Shown here piece after piece: positions 9,627 through 20,954 of a stretch of 64,000 bases of DNA. The number at the start of each line of letters is the position of its first letter. Position 1 is the first letter of the stretch. The translations under genes were made by a program, and so were the position numbers. The stretch covers positions 157,899,609 through 157,963,608 of the forward strand of contig OZ024929.1 in NCBI GenBank assembly GCA_964017235.1, read 5' to 3'. The notes beneath the pieces are model-generated. The model was not told where the DNA came from, ran no database searches, and saw only the letters and a list, made by a program, of their open reading frames with translations. The stretch comes from Sabellastarte sp. h YS-2021. Its lineage: Eukaryota > Annelida > Polychaeta > Sabellida > Sabellidae.

Positions 9627-9627
<1 letters not shown>
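9240..9627. repeat. Minisatellite, about 62-bp unit, six copies
   Basis: Six head-to-tail units contain CTGGTTACAGAGTGTACC, GACTGGTACTGG and TACACAGCCTTGTACACTTG. The array ends at an uninterrupted run of 32 A (9628-9659). The CTGGTTACAGAG core recurs in the interior of the DIRS-B copy at 30166, so the repeat probably grew within the element. Long frames through it are repeat artefacts. Confidence 0.88.

Positions 9628-9659
<32 letters not shown>
9628..9659. repeat. Poly(A) run, 32 bases
   Basis: A pure adenine run follows GGTTAC at the end of the minisatellite. It may be a retroposed tail or slippage; no target duplication is visible around it. Confidence 0.9.
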
Positions 9660-9662
<3 letters not shown>

Positions 9663-9929
9663 GGCTAAATATAGACCAGTGGCTGTCAAAATTCATGGAT
9701 GACTCCAGTCTGCTAGTTTTTTGTTACAGAGAATTACTAGTTACAGTAAAGTACCGAGTATGGAGCCCGGGTCCCGGACAGAGTTACCTCAGGCTTATTT
9801 GGTTACAGAGAATTCTTAGACCGGTCAGTGGTCTTGGTGATATGACAGGGATATGACAGTGTCCCTTATCACACCTCTCAACAACCTGTTATCGGTGCTG
9901 GACTTGACTGGAGAGATAATAAATTTTGT

Positions 9930-10620
9930 CATCATGTCCGGCCAGGGGTCAGACATCTCACAAATGACAATTGCTCTGTAAATACTGCACCTTGCAGGCT
10001 GCTGGCCCAGGGCGAAGAGTCTATTAATGTGAAAATTTGTGTCAGCCCCACAATAAGAACAGAGAGACTGTTAACCTGGATCATTGTCACCAGACCGGAC
10101 CAGTGTCCGGAGGGACAGAAAATGTTTGTCAGAATACCAAATGTCCCAAATGTGGCACACAGTCTGCCTATAGGTCCCAGGCTAAGCCCTTTTTGGGAAT
10201 GTAGGAAGCCTTGGGGGCTGGACCCTAGGTAATACAACTGTTGAAGGAGGGATACCTATGTCCATATACCTATACAAGAACAATCCAGGAAATGCCTGAG
10301 ATTTCACATCCAAGGTCGGGCATACCAGTTCAAGGCCCTGCCATTCGGTTGGTCCACAGCACCTTTGGAGTTCACCGTGATACCAAAGCAGGTGAAATTG
10401 ATAGCCATATACAAGGATTTAAGAAGCCACCAGTACCTTGATGACTGGTTGGTGAGAGCCAGATCCCACCAGGCTTGTCTCCAACATACACAGGAACTAG
10501 TAAATAATGTGTCAGCAACTGGGTTGGCTGATGAACGTAGAGAAATCAGAGCTGGAGCCCAAACAAGACTTCGATTTTGTAGGCTACCAGTTCGACTTCA
10601 CGTCTGATCGGTTCCGACCG
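9930..10620 (+). pseudogene. DIRS-B pol remnant (RT core only)
   Basis: The segment 9930-10240 matches the region before RT in the copy at 50685. From about 10255 there are RT pieces: the palm (YQFKALPFGWSTAP, EFTVIPKQV) and YLDDWLVRA with YLDD at 10434-10445. The N-terminal fingers, everything after the thumb, RNase H and YR are missing, and the frame changes near 10365. The catalytic Asp pair is kept but the protein cannot be functional. Confidence 0.82.
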
Positions 10621-10678
10621 ACTCTGGACTGGTGACAGAACCTTCAAGAGACTGTTAAAACTGCTATCCCTACCGGCT

Positions 10679-10806
10679 TGCCGGTACTATGTACAGGATG
10701 TCTTTTTCTGGCGTTTGGCGGGACCGGTCGCGCCGACCGGTAAAGCAATTGTCCATTGGATAGGGTATTAACTTATAAAAATTTAATTTACTTATTAAAT
10801 TTGCAA
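10679..10806 (+). repeat. DIRS-B derivative right end, truncated ITR
   Basis: It pairs as the reverse complement with 7262-7350 and ends AAATTTGCAA like the copy at 36223. The inner half of the ITR and the ICR were lost in a deletion joining pol to position about 10675. Confidence 0.85.
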
Positions 10807-11429
10807 TATTGTTTCTCACCTGAATACATCATTTTAGGGTCATATTTGTCCTTTTATTTCGGTTGTTTATGGATTGTCAAACGTAGAAACACTTTGAAAA
10901 CGTCAGTATATTAAAACAATTATCTAATTCCGATTTTATAAAGTGCTGCATAATGGCATTATAATATCATGTACGCCTCAAATAAATAGAACTACAGTAT
11001 TTTTAAAGATTATTTGAAAGCTTTACGTCAATTAAATTGACTTACCAAGTGTGAAAAAAATAAAGATGCAGTTCTGAAAATTACATTCGAGCAATGGTTT
11101 AATGCTTTCCTGATAGGTCATGTGACTAGATTTGTACGGACTGTGATGTCAAAGGTCTGAAAATATATTTTAAAATGCTGAATAATGCTTCACTTTTAAA
11201 AGATATTCTATCTTTATTATATAAATATGCTAATATCTTTGCAGTTTAAAATGCAAATGCAAAAACGCATCCGATTATTGCTCATAATGGACCTAGCAAA
11301 CGATAGTATCGGAAGTAGCGAGTGTCGCGACAGCACTAATTCTAGTATATCTTTCATTCTACAATTTAAATTTCCACGAGCATTTTTTCATCTGTTTATG
11401 AATTTAGTTTTTTGATTCACAACTTTTTG

Positions 11430-11665
11430 AGGGGCCATGGTGGTGCATTGTAACACACTTGCCTCCCACTTGTGAGATCAGAGTTCAAATCATGGTCTGA
11501 CCTCAAGTGGGAAAGGTGTTTAATTGCTTGCCATTGGTCGGCAGTTTACAGTACAGAACCTTGATATATACTGTATATACTGGCTTCCTGTGCCCTTCCA
11601 ATTATCCATTGTAATATGACATGCACACTGTTGAAAGCGACATCAAAAACCCCAAATAAATAAAT
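11430..11665 (+). mobile_element. tRNA-derived SINE with AAATAAATAAAT tail
   Basis: The head carries sequences like pol III boxes A and B (TGGTGCATTGTAACAC; AGTTCAAATC). The 3' part contains ATATGACATGCACACTGTTG, AAAGCGACATC and CCCCAAATAAATAAAT. The same tail recurs at 22620-22680, which supports a dispersed family. It lies in the first visible FAH intron. Confidence 0.65.
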
Positions 11666-11714
11666 TTACAAGTTTTGGAAGAGAAATCAAGGATGAATTT
11701 AAACTTATAGAGTG

Positions 11715-11960
11715 TGATCTCTGTTACCAGGTGGTTAGGGTGTTCGTAATATCAAAGTGGAAGGTCAGAGGTTCAGTCCTCACCTGGGGCACTTTGATTG
11801 TAACCTTTAGCAAGGTTCTTTACACATGTCATTCTTTATCCAGCAGTATATACAGAATAGATTTACATTCTTATTTTTTCTATAAATGGGCATCTATCTT
11901 AGTTGGGGAGGTAAACCTACTGCAGACTGACGTCCTGTTCAGCAGAGTACTAATTACAGC
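11715..11960 (+). mobile_element. Second SINE-like sequence
   Basis: It begins with a tRNA-like head (AGGTGGTTAGGGTG, and box-B-like GAGGTTCAGTCCTC), followed by GCACTTTGATTGTAACC and a low-complexity 3' part. It differs from the SINE just upstream. No clear tail or target duplication is visible. Confidence 0.45.
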
Positions 11961-12512
11961 TGTATATATTTGTATAATGACAATAATAATAATAATTCAG
12001 CCCATTTTACATCACTTTATTCTGTATATGCTAGAATTATTGTTCTAAAATTCTGTTGATTTCTTTTTAATTCTGGGCGACCTATGTCTCCCATGCACTA
12101 GATTCTAGTTACCTGTTACCCTGTTAACTCCTGTTATTATCCATCCATGTACTATTGTTTTAGTCCAACAAACACGATTTTATGATAGTTTCACTTGTAA
12201 GCTGAAAAACAGTTCTAACTTCTAATTCTTATCAGCTTGAGTTTAATGTAGCAGATTATTCCTTAAAGCCTAATATTTGTATTTGCTCTTTAAAGCTGTG
12301 TTTCACTAAACAACATTGGCCATTTCATGTACAGAAGTCAAAACTATTCTTGTTTTTCTGTGAACTTGCTCGTCATCAGTTAAATTGGACTAGGCATTTA
12401 TTTAAAGCTTGAACAATGTTTTGGAGCTAGCTGGTGGTTTGTAGAAACTAAGCCAAGATTGAACTTGCTCAATGAACCACCCATGCAATCTTCCAAGTTT
12501 TTGTTTTTCCAG

Positions 12513-12559
12513 TTGATGGCATCAGTTCCCCAGTGACTATTGTGCACAGCAACTACAAG
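12513..12559 (+). CDS. FAH: FAH exon (2 of 5 visible)
   Basis: With the one base carried over from the previous exon it reads VDGISSPVTIVHSNYK, matching GEGMSQAATICKSNFK of vertebrate FAH. The acceptor is TTTTTCCAG at 12504-12512 and the donor GTAAGC at 12560. Its 47 nt preserve the phase on both sides. Confidence 0.92.
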
Positions 12560-12941
12560 GTAAGCTGTATGTAGTCATGTTAAAAAAAATGTTACAAATA
12601 ATCTGCACTTTACATAAGTGTAGATCAGTTGTGCCAGTATATTTGTATCCAGAAGTACTATTACAAAATATTGTGACTTGCTTCTCAGTTGCAACAAATA
12701 AATTGGTGATAAAATAAGAAAAGGACGATAAATCTGAAGTTTAAATTTTTCGTCCAATATCTTTGTAAATTTTTTCTCTGGCAGTGATTTCGGAGAGTAT
12801 ATTTTGTTTTCATAAACTGTTCTTGTTATTAACTGTTCTATCTATTTAGCACAAAACAGTTTTGCATTGGTTCGATGCCACTATGAAAAATATACCACTG
12901 ACCGTATCCCTAATTAACATAATATTTTGTTGCGCTACAAT

Positions 12942-13088
12942 AGCTTACCATGTGGGACTGAATGCTGATCTCGGATGGCCGTAAGGCATCAGGCCAACGT
13001 CTAAGAAAAATAGACATTTATAGTTGGGCAAAGCCTCAAGTTGTCGTCACGTGATAACCTTTGACCTTTCGTCCTACTTTCTTGTTGG
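12942..13088 (+). repeat. DIRS-C left inverted terminal repeat
   Basis: It pairs with 16612-16759 over about 147 bp with roughly ten differences, including AAGGCATCAGGCCAACGTCT and GTTGTCGTCA in both. Confidence 0.88.
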
Positions 13089-13301
13089 CCGTATGGATAT
13101 GTATTCTTTACACAGATATTTTCATTTATTTCTCAGCACATATGTATTGTTGAATGTTCATTTTTAGTCATTTCATTTATTATATATCATAGATTATTCT
13201 GTAAAATTTCCATTTTGACAGGATAAGTATTTTTCATTATATTTGCGTGTTATGAGTTTTCCTCGGTTCAGGTTTTTTGTACATATTTTATTGTGTTTAA
13301 A

Positions 13302-13735
13302 ATGTCTTCCCACCAAACGAATAAAGACAAACCGAGATCCAGCAAGTGTAAGCATTTTTGCTTCCCATTTGACACACATAATTACTGCCCTACCTGTAGG
13401 GAATCTGGCAAGGGTCATGACCCCTGTATCACCTTTGAAAGTCTGTGTCAAATATGTGGTTCTTTTACTCAAGAACAAATGCTGAAAATCTCACAGAAAT
13501 CATTATATTAAAAAGCAAAAAAACTGCAAAAGAGGATGAATTAGATCTACTAGGGGATGACATGGATTCCTTTACTGGCTCCAATGCAGACCTTGAGAGT
13601 GCTGCTAATAACTTATTTACCTCACCCCCGCGTCCTCAACCCCTACCCTTCGGTTCATTGTCTCACAAAACGCCAGCAAAGACTGTCCCACCCACCCCAG
13701 GTACTGCCTTACAGCAGAAAAAAAATCAGAACTGA
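13302..13735 (+). pseudogene. DIRS-C gag N-terminal fragment
   Basis: The ATG at 13302 (MSSHQTNK) opens a frame whose Cys/His cluster matches DIRS-A gag: CKHFCFPFDTHNYCPTCR, then DPC and CQICGSFTQEQ. That frame ends at 13511, and the acidic continuation (AKEDELDLLGDDMDSF) is in another frame to 13735. The reading is then cut at an A8 run and fused to the RT thumb. The conserved C-terminal gag domain is absent. Confidence 0.82.
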
Positions 13736-15043
13736 AACCTACTCAGGTGTTTTCGTTCATGGGCTACAAATACCATCTAGATTCAGCCCTTGTAAAACCC
13801 ACTCAAGAGAGATGGCTTAAACTTCAGGATTTGATCTTACGACTCAAGTCAAAACATGTTTTGACTGCAAGATGTTTGATGTCGCTAATTGGGTTGCTTG
13901 CTTCAACAGAGAAAATGGTCCCAGAGGGACGCCTTCACATGAGGCCCTTTCAGTTTCACCTCAAGGAACACTGGAAATATCCTCAGTCGCTGGACAGCCT
14001 CCTTCCTTGGACAGAAGCCATTTCGGCACACCTAGACTGGTGGCAAAATCCCTCAAACGTGATGAGAGGTGCAGACCTTCATCCCAAAGACCACAGTATC
14101 CAACTCTTTACAGACGCCTCAAACGAAGGTTGGGGTGCTCACTTAGATCAAAGTTCTACAAAGGGTCTGTGGTCAGACCGGGAAAAAAAGGCTACACATA
14201 AACATTCTAGAATTGAAGGCTGTCTCGCTGGCCCTTCGAGACTTCAAGGACCAGTGCCAGAACCAAACAGTGCTAGTTGCAACGGACTACTCAACAGTGG
14301 TAGCCTACATAAACAAACAAGGAGGAACTCACTCAGCAGATGTGTGCTCTCCTGTGGAAGATCATGATCTGGTGCCATCACTATCACATAACATTGAAAG
14401 CCAGACACATTCCAGGGTGTCTGATGTGATGGCCGACCTTCTGTCCAGGTCGAACAAAGTGCAGTCAACAGAATTGTCACTGCATCCGCAAGTGTTCAAA
14501 CAGATCTGCCAAAAGTGGTTCACCCCTCATGTAGACCTATTTGCCACTCATCTGAACCACAAACTTCTGCTGTACGTATCTCCTGTCCCAGACCCAAAGG
14601 CTTGGGACATAGATCCGCTGAACATAAACTGGACAGGTCTCACTGCCTATGCTTATCCTCCAACGGCTCTCCTTCACAAGGTAATTAAAAAAATCAGACA
14701 GTGCTATTGCCTGATCATTGTAATAGCCCCAGGCTGCCCGGGGAAGCCCTGGTTTTGGGACCTAGTGCAGCTCTCAACAGAGATCCCACATCAACTTCCA
14801 GTGTCATCAACTCTTCTCAAACAGTCCCACATTTATGTGTTCCACAGCAATCCACAGCATCTCAACCTCCACGCCTGGTGTCTAGGAGTGGACAACTCCA
14901 AGAACAAGGCTTCTCTGTGGAGGTGGCAGAGAGAATTGCTGCCCCTCAGAGGTCATCAACAAGGACCATCTACAAGTCAAAGAGGGCCTTATTTGAGAAA
15001 TGGTGCAGAGAGAATTCGGTGGATTTCTCCACTCCATCTGTGA
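13729..15043 (+). pseudogene. DIRS-C pol remnant: RNase H and MT-like
   Basis: The sequence starts inside the RT thumb (QVFSFMGYKYHLDS, RCLMSLIGLLASTEK) and continues through RNase H (LFTDASNEGWGAHL, then LELKAVSLAL, ATDYSTVVAYINKQGG, VMADLLSR). A frame change occurs at an A7 run near 14187-14193. The methyltransferase-like part follows (VDLFATHLNHKLLLYVSPVP, AYAYPPTALL, VIAPGCPGKPWFWDLV). The RT core with its catalytic Asp residues is deleted. The frame ends at 15043, overlapping YR by 169 nt from the aligned start position. Confidence 0.88.
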
Positions 15044-15935
15044 AACATATTTCAGATTTTTTCATGTACCTGTACCAAGATCTAAATAGGCGCCCCTCGA
15101 CCATTGATGGTTACAGGACGGCCATTGTTGACACTTTGGGCCCAGCGGGCCACCATATTTCTCAAAGTTCAGACCTTCACAGGTTACTCTCCAGTTTTCA
15201 CAGGGATCGTCCCAAAAGTTCCAGGAATCTTCCAAAATGGAACTTTTCTGTTGTTCTCAATGAGCTTGCAAAAGCGCCCTTTGAGCCTATGAAAGACACA
15301 GACCTCAAACATCTTACTCTCAAAACTGCTTTCTTGCTAGCTTTGGCCTCCGGCAAGCGCCGCAACGAAATCCATGCCTGGGTTGCAAACAAAGAATCTA
15401 ATCTACGCCAATGGAAAAGGGTTGTCTTGTTCCCTTCTTCTGACTTCATAGCCAAAAACCAACTAGCAAGAGAAGGTTCTCAAAGTGTGTCTCCGGGGAC
15501 TATTCCTGCTTTGACCATTGTAGATAGACAGTTCAAGGAAGACAGGACCTTGTGTCCAGTGCAGGCCCTGAGGTACTATCTGGATCAACCAAAGACCCGA
15601 GAGGGTCTCGATCCCTCCTTTTCATCTCCTTCAAGAAAGGACGCACCTCAGACATCAGACAAGCTGCTCTCTCTTCTTGGTTGAAACAAACCATTCTATT
15701 TTGTTATAAACAAGCAGACCAACAAGCCTTGGACTTGGTCCAAGTTAAAGCGCATGACATTCGGGCCTTCGCGGCCTCTAAGGCCTTTTACGGTGGGGTA
15801 TCGGTGGACCAAATCATGCAAGCCTGTCACTGGAAAGCTCACAACATATTTACAAAGTTTTACCTAAAAGACCTTATTTGGTCAGATGACAACAATATGT
15901 ATCTGGGACCAGTGGTGGCGCACAACAAGTCCTAG
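14875..15935 (+). pseudogene. DIRS-C tyrosine recombinase, one frameshift
   Basis: The codon aligning with the DIRS-A start is CTG at 14875 rather than ATG. Catalytic positions are retained: Arg in ASGKRRNEIHAW, HDIRAF, CHWKAHN and FYLKD. One indel near 15600 moves the last third into another frame, ending at 15935. Apart from that break and the missing ATG it is well preserved. Confidence 0.88.
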
Positions 15936-15936
15936 A

Positions 15937-15990
15937 TCCTTCCCCTCAGACCAGGCATCCTCGGAAAGAAAAGAAGGGGGGGGGGGGGGG
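15937..15990 (+). promoter_or_regulatory. DIRS-C pyrimidine/purine block with G15 run
   Basis: A short pyrimidine tract (15937-15947) precedes a 28-nt all-purine tract (15963-15990) ending in 15 G, directly after the YR stop. It is equivalent to 6532-6593 in DIRS-A. Confidence 0.6.
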
Positions 15991-16450
15991 CACATCCGCT
16001 ACAACCAAGTCTTCAGGAGTCTAATCCTAGGATCTAGGTATGGGTTTGCCTCTCAAGATGTTACGGTAAGGTCAATTTTTATTTTTTAGTTATCGAGTAT
16101 ATATGTATTAAGGACTTAGCAAGTTGTCATTAATCTCATAATCGGTGGCAAAAATTTATGAGAATTTCAACCATTGGGCTGGTTTTTCAATCGTGATAAC
16201 CCATAAGGGCTCTTACACCTCTAAGTGAGCATGGCTGCACTTCTCTCCTATCAAACATCTCAACAGTTTTTAGCACTGTCATTCATTCTATTCAGGTTTT
16301 TGGCTCTTTACAGGCCTGGTCTTTGGGATTGGGGCACTGTAAATGGGACTCAGACTGGTTTTTCTAACATTCATTCTAATCTATTGCTTCAAAATCTAAG
16401 AAAAATTGACGTATCTTCCAGTCTCAGCTGTCACTGGGCGGTTGGATTCA

Positions 16451-16552
16451 GCATTCAGTCCCACATGGTAAGCTATTGTAGCGCAATAAAATTGAAAATT
16501 TTAATTACTTAAAGGTAGCTTTTATAAGCTTCAAGCTTACCATGTGGGACTG
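16451..16552 (+). repeat. DIRS-C internal complementary region
   Basis: The first half is the reverse complement of the left end (12924-12966) and the second half is the reverse complement of the right end (16745-16799). AATAAA lies within it at about 16484-16489. Confidence 0.9.
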
Positions 16553-16611
16553 AGAAGAGTCCCACCCTGCCTCCCCTCTGTATTACAGCTGAGGGGTAAG
16601 GTTTAAAATTT

Positions 16612-16759
16612 TCAACGAGAAAGTAGGACAAGAGGTCAGAGGTTATCACATGACGACAACTTCAGGCTACGGCCAACTATAAATGTCAATTTTTCTTAGA
16701 CGTTGGCCTGATGCCTTACAGCCATCCGAGAACAGCATTCAGTCCCACATGGTAAGCTT
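16612..16759 (+). repeat. DIRS-C right inverted terminal repeat
   Basis: Reverse complement of 12942-13088; followed by an AT-rich extension to about 16799. Confidence 0.88.
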
Positions 16760-17129
16760 GTAGCTTATAAAAGCTACATTTAAGTAATTAAAATTTTCAA
16801 ATTTATGAAAATAGCCTGTACATAATTATTTGTAAGTATTCTTATTTTCAGTTATTTTTACATCTCTTTAAGAAAGGGGAATTGTGCTTTCTTTGCCAAC
16901 TGGCTTTCAACTTTTATTTCCATTCATCTAAAGGAAACATTTTACAGGCATCCTTCCAAATTTGCATCTATAGGTCCATTATATTAATAGCCTTCTTGAT
17001 CTTTCAGGCCCATTATAAAAAAAAATACCCACCAGAGTCTCACCCATTATAACATTATACTTGTATACTTTTATTTCCATGTCTCGAGTTTTGGAGATGA
17101 TAAACTTTTGTGGTTGTAAATATTTTCAG

Positions 17130-17231
17130 CATATGTACTGGACAGCTAAGCAACAGCTGGCTCATCACACAGTGACAGGCTGTAATGTCCAGCCTGGTGA
17201 CTTGATGGCCTCTGGAACCATCAGTGGTGAG
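17130..17231 (+). CDS. FAH: FAH exon (3 of 5 visible)
   Basis: It reads [18 protein letters not shown] then [16 protein letters not shown], aligned to the YMYWTMLQQLTHHSVNGC segment of vertebrate FAH. The Thr in GTISG corresponds to substrate-binding T350 of the human enzyme. The acceptor is TATTTTCAG at 17121-17129 and the donor GTAAGT at 17232; phase 0 on both sides. Confidence 0.96.
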
Positions 17232-17260
17232 GTAAGTGACTGAACACTGATTTAAGAGTT

Positions 17261-20200
17261 TTTATGTCGTCACTCTGCGGCGTGGGCGTACGCGTGAACA
17301 ACTTCTCCTCCAAAACTACAAGGTCTAGAGACATGCTGTTTTTTTTAAAAGATACCTTATCTATCGAGGATGAAAAATTGTTCAAGGCATGCAAATCTGT
17401 CTGTTCATCTGTTTGCTAGAGACATTACAAGGGGGGTACCCCCAACAAAAGTGTGAAAATTTCAACACTGTATCACAATTTTCTCAGTGACTATTGAAGG
17501 GATTTCTCTCATATCTTGCATATATGTACTAGGCCAGAGGTAGATTCTCTTGTGTGAGTATGAGACCTGGATCTGTCTTAATTTTTTTTTAATAAATTTT
17601 TTTAATTATTTATGCATTAAAATTCATGAAATCATGCACTAAATCACTTATAACTTGAAAAGTATTGCATTTAGAGCATTTTGTTAAAATATGTTATTCA
17701 GCTACTTTTTTCATAGCTACAACATGGTGAGTAACTTGGGTGTCTGTCTCAATAGCTAAGTGAGTAATAGCTACTTTTGGGCTTTTCAGTAACTTCCATC
17801 ATGAGTAAAATCACTTATAACTTGAAAACTATTGCATTTAGAGAATTTTATATAAATATGTTATTCAGCTACTTTTGGGTCAGCTATAACATAGTAAAAT
17901 TTCAGACCTGTAGCTCATGGCATAGCTGAGTAATAGCTACTTTTAGGTTATCACTGTTGAGTAAATCACTTATAACTTGAAAACTATTGCATTTAGAGTA
18001 TTTTGTTTCAATATGTTATTCACCTATTTTGGGGTCAGCTATAACATAGTGAAGTTCCAGACCTGTGGCTCCTTGCATAGCTGAGTAATAGCTACTTTGA
18101 AGTTCTCACTGTTGAGTAAATCACTTGTAGTTGGAAAACTATTGCATTTAGAGAATTTCATATAAATATGTTATTCAGCTACTTTTGGGTCAGCTATAAC
18201 ATAGTAAAATTTCAGACCTGTAGCTCATGGCATAGCTGAGTAATAGCTACTTTTAGGTTATCACTGTTGAGTAAATCACTTATAACTTGAAAACTATTGC
18301 ATTTAGAGTATTTTGTTTCAATATGTTGTTCACCTATTTTGGGGTCAGCTATAACATAGTGAAGTTTCCAGACCTGTGGCTCCTTGCATAGCTGAGTAAT
18401 AGCTACTTTGAAGTTCTCACTGTTGAGTAAATCACTTGTAATTGGAAAACTATTGTATTTAGAGAATTTCATATAAAGATGTTATTCAGCTACTTTTGGG
18501 TCAGCTATAACATAGTAAAATTTCAGACCTGTAGCTCATGGCATAGCTGAGTAATAGCTACTTTTAGGTTATCACTGTTGAGTAAATCACTTATAACTTG
18601 AAAACTATTGCATTTAGAGTATTTTGTTTCAATATGTTATTCACCTATTTTGGGGTCAGCTATAACATAGTGAAGTTCCAGACCTGTGGCTCATTGCATA
18701 GCTGAGTAACAGCTACTTTGAAGTTCTCACTGTCGAGTAAATCAGTTGTAATTGGAAAACTATTGCATTTACAGAAATTTGTGTAAATATGTTATTCAGC
18801 TACTTTTGGGTCAGCTATAACATAGTAAAATTTCAGACCTGTAGCTCATGGCATAGCTGAGTAATGGCTACTTTTAGGTTATCACTGTTGAGTAAATCAC
18901 TTATAACTTGAAAACTATTGCATTTAGAGTATTTTGTTTAAATATGTTATTCACCTATTTTTGGGTCAGCTATAACATAGTGAAGTTCCAGACCTTTGGC
19001 TCATTGCATAGCTGAGTAACAGCTACTTTGAAGTTCTCACTGTTGAGTAAATCAGTTGTAATTGGAAAACTATTGCATTTACAGAAATTTGTGTAAATAT
19101 GTTATTCAGCTACTTTTGGGTCAGCTATAACATAGTAAAATTACAGACCTGTAGCTCATGGCACAATTGAGCAATAGCTATTTTCAGGTACTGACTGTTG
19201 AGTAAATCAGCTGTAACTTGAAAAATATTGCATTTGGAGTATTTTCTTATAATATGTTGTTCACCTACTTTTGGGTCAGCTATAACATAGTGAAATTACA
19301 GACCTATAGCTCATGGCATAGCTGAGCAATAGCTATTTTCAGGTTCTCACTATTGAGTAAATCAGTTGTAACTTGAAAACTATTGCATTTACAGTAATTT
19401 GCTTAAATATGTTGTTCACCTACTTTTGGGTCAGCTATAACATAGTAAAAATTCAGACCTTTATCTCATGGCACAATTGAGCAATAGCTGTTTTCAGGTA
19501 CTGACTGTTGAGTAAATCAGCTGTAACTTGAAAACTATTGCATTTGGAGTATTTTGTTATAATATGTTGTCCACCTACTTTTGGGTCAACTATAACATAG
19601 TGAAATTACAGACCTATAGCTCATGGCATAGCTGAGCAATAGCTATTTTCAGGTTCTCACTATTGAGTAAATCAGTTGTAACTTGAAAATATTGCATTTA
19701 CAGTAATTTGCTTAAATATGTTGTTCACCTACTTTTGGGTCAGCTATAACATAGTAAAAATTCAGACATGTAGCTCATTGCATAGCTGAGTAATAGCTAC
19801 TTTGAGGTTATCACTGTTGAGTAAATCATTGTATCCACTGGACAGTCGCAGTGTGTAGAGAGATTTCACCATTACCGCTCTAACGAAAAGTACTATAGCT
19901 AGCCTTCTTAAGTTTGCAGGATATATTAATAACCATGAAATGTTGCCTGGGAATATTTTTGGCCTCATTTTGAAAAACAAGACGGCCATCAGGGATGTTT
20001 ATTCGACTTTAAACAAGGACTTTTGTTGGCCCCCTAGAGCAAAGGGTATTATAGGTGGAGATCTCAAATTCACAGGATATGTTCCTCATTTTGAAAAACA
20101 AGATGGCCGCCACAGGTGTTTCTTTGTCAGTCATGAAAAGTGCTTATATCTCCTTTATTATTGGTCCTAGAGGTTTGGTATGGTAAACCAACCTGTAGGA

Positions 20201-20500
20201 AATCATGGGCTGGGAATCTTTTGGTGTGGTCAGATTTGACCTTTGACCCCCCTTCAAGGTCAAATAAGGATAGCCAAACTTAAAAGTGCTTATAACTCGC
20301 TTATTATTTGACCTAGAGGTTTGGGATGGCAAACAGACATATAGGAAATCATGGGCTGGGAATCTGTTGATGTGGTCCGATATGACCTTGGACCCCTCCT
20401 TCAAGGTCAAATGAGGATAGCCAAACTTAAAAAGTGCTTATAACTCGCTTATTATTGGTCCTAGAGGTTTGGAATGGAAACCAACCTATAGAAAGTCGTA
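17261..20500 (+). repeat. Composite satellite repeat, copy 1 (in FAH intron)
   Basis: Three parts occur in order: a leader (17261-17620, starting TTTTTATGTCGTCACTCTGC), an array of about fourteen 155-156-bp monomers (17620-19830), and a tail (19835-20500) with units containing AGTGCTTATAACTCGCTTAT and GGTTTGGGATGG. The same three parts recur in order at 44078-47680. The left boundary lies only 30 bp from the FAH donor. There is no coding capacity. The plan (unique flank, tandem core, unique flank) recalls the bivalve pearl/Helentron elements, but that is inference. Confidence 0.8.
17620..19830. repeat. Satellite array, 155-bp monomer, dimeric order
   Basis: Each monomer holds GTAAATCACTTATAACTTG, GGGTCAGCTATAACATAG, and TAGCTCATGGCATAGCTGAG followed by TAATAGCTAC. 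Unit starts at 17961, 18116, 18271 and 18427 give a 155-156-bp period. From about 17940 to 19050 two monomer types alternate (TTTAGGTTATCAC versus TTGAAGTTCTCAC), giving a 311-bp higher-order unit. Confidence 0.88.
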
Positions 20501-20950
20501 ATGTTATATGACTAATGTGGCAAGGCTCAGTTCTCACTTCCTTCTGTATCTCAGAACAGCGCTAATTCATACAAGACAATATATTGATAGGATACAATAA
20601 GAGTAAGTTATTTGTAAGAGTCTCTGAAAACCTTCAGAATTATTAAGCGTTTACATTTTCTTACACAACAACTGCTGTAGGTCTGTATTGACATTATAAA
20701 GATTGAGCCAAGGGAATCAGCCATTCCATAATTAGGGACCCAGATTGGAGTTTCCGAAGTGGAAACTGCAATCACATCCTTTAAATGATGGATCAGTCTA
20801 CACTAGTAGAAATTCTGATTGAAATCTCCACTAGTAGAATCGCAGATTCCACTAAATCGGAGTTTCCACTGTGAGGAGTTTCATTAAAATGTATTTTTAG
20901 ATATTTTATAAAATTGTACAGTTTAGAGTTTTTTATGAAATTGTACAGTA
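20500..20950. other. Unannotated intron sequence
   Basis: AT-rich sequence without a gene or clear repeat, apart from short self-similar phrases around 20790-20870 (TCCACTAGTAGAA and its inverse). Confidence 0.4.
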
Positions 20951-20954
20951 CAGA

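Larger units (their letters stand above)
7245..10806 (+). mobile_element. DIRS family B, internally deleted derivative
   Basis: The left end (TTTTATTGCGTTAATA, ITR about 7262-7440) and right end (10679-10806, ITR truncated on its inner side) match the DIRS-B copy at 30166. Between them gag is replaced by non-coding repeats, only a small RT piece remains (about 10230-10620), and RNase H, YR and the ICR are gone. A second DIRS-B-like left end lies inside at 7511. It sits in the same FAH intron as DIRS-A, in the sense direction. It can only have moved with help from other copies. Confidence 0.85.
12924..16799 (+). mobile_element. DIRS retrotransposon, family C, internal deletion
   Basis: It lies in the second visible FAH intron, in the sense direction. 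Left ITR about 12942-13088, right ITR about 16612-16759, ICR 16451-16552. It keeps a gag start, RNase H, the methyltransferase-like domain and YR, but lacks the gag C-terminus and the RT core including YxDD. Several frameshifts are also present. Its ITR sequence (CTTACCATGTGGGACTG) differs from families A and B, but the terminal motif and the domain order are shared. Confidence 0.92.

Noticed and set aside
9240..9627. Regular direct repeats resembling a CRISPR array
   Set aside because: The units are head to tail without unique spacers, lie in a eukaryotic transposon and no cas genes exist; it is a minisatellite.
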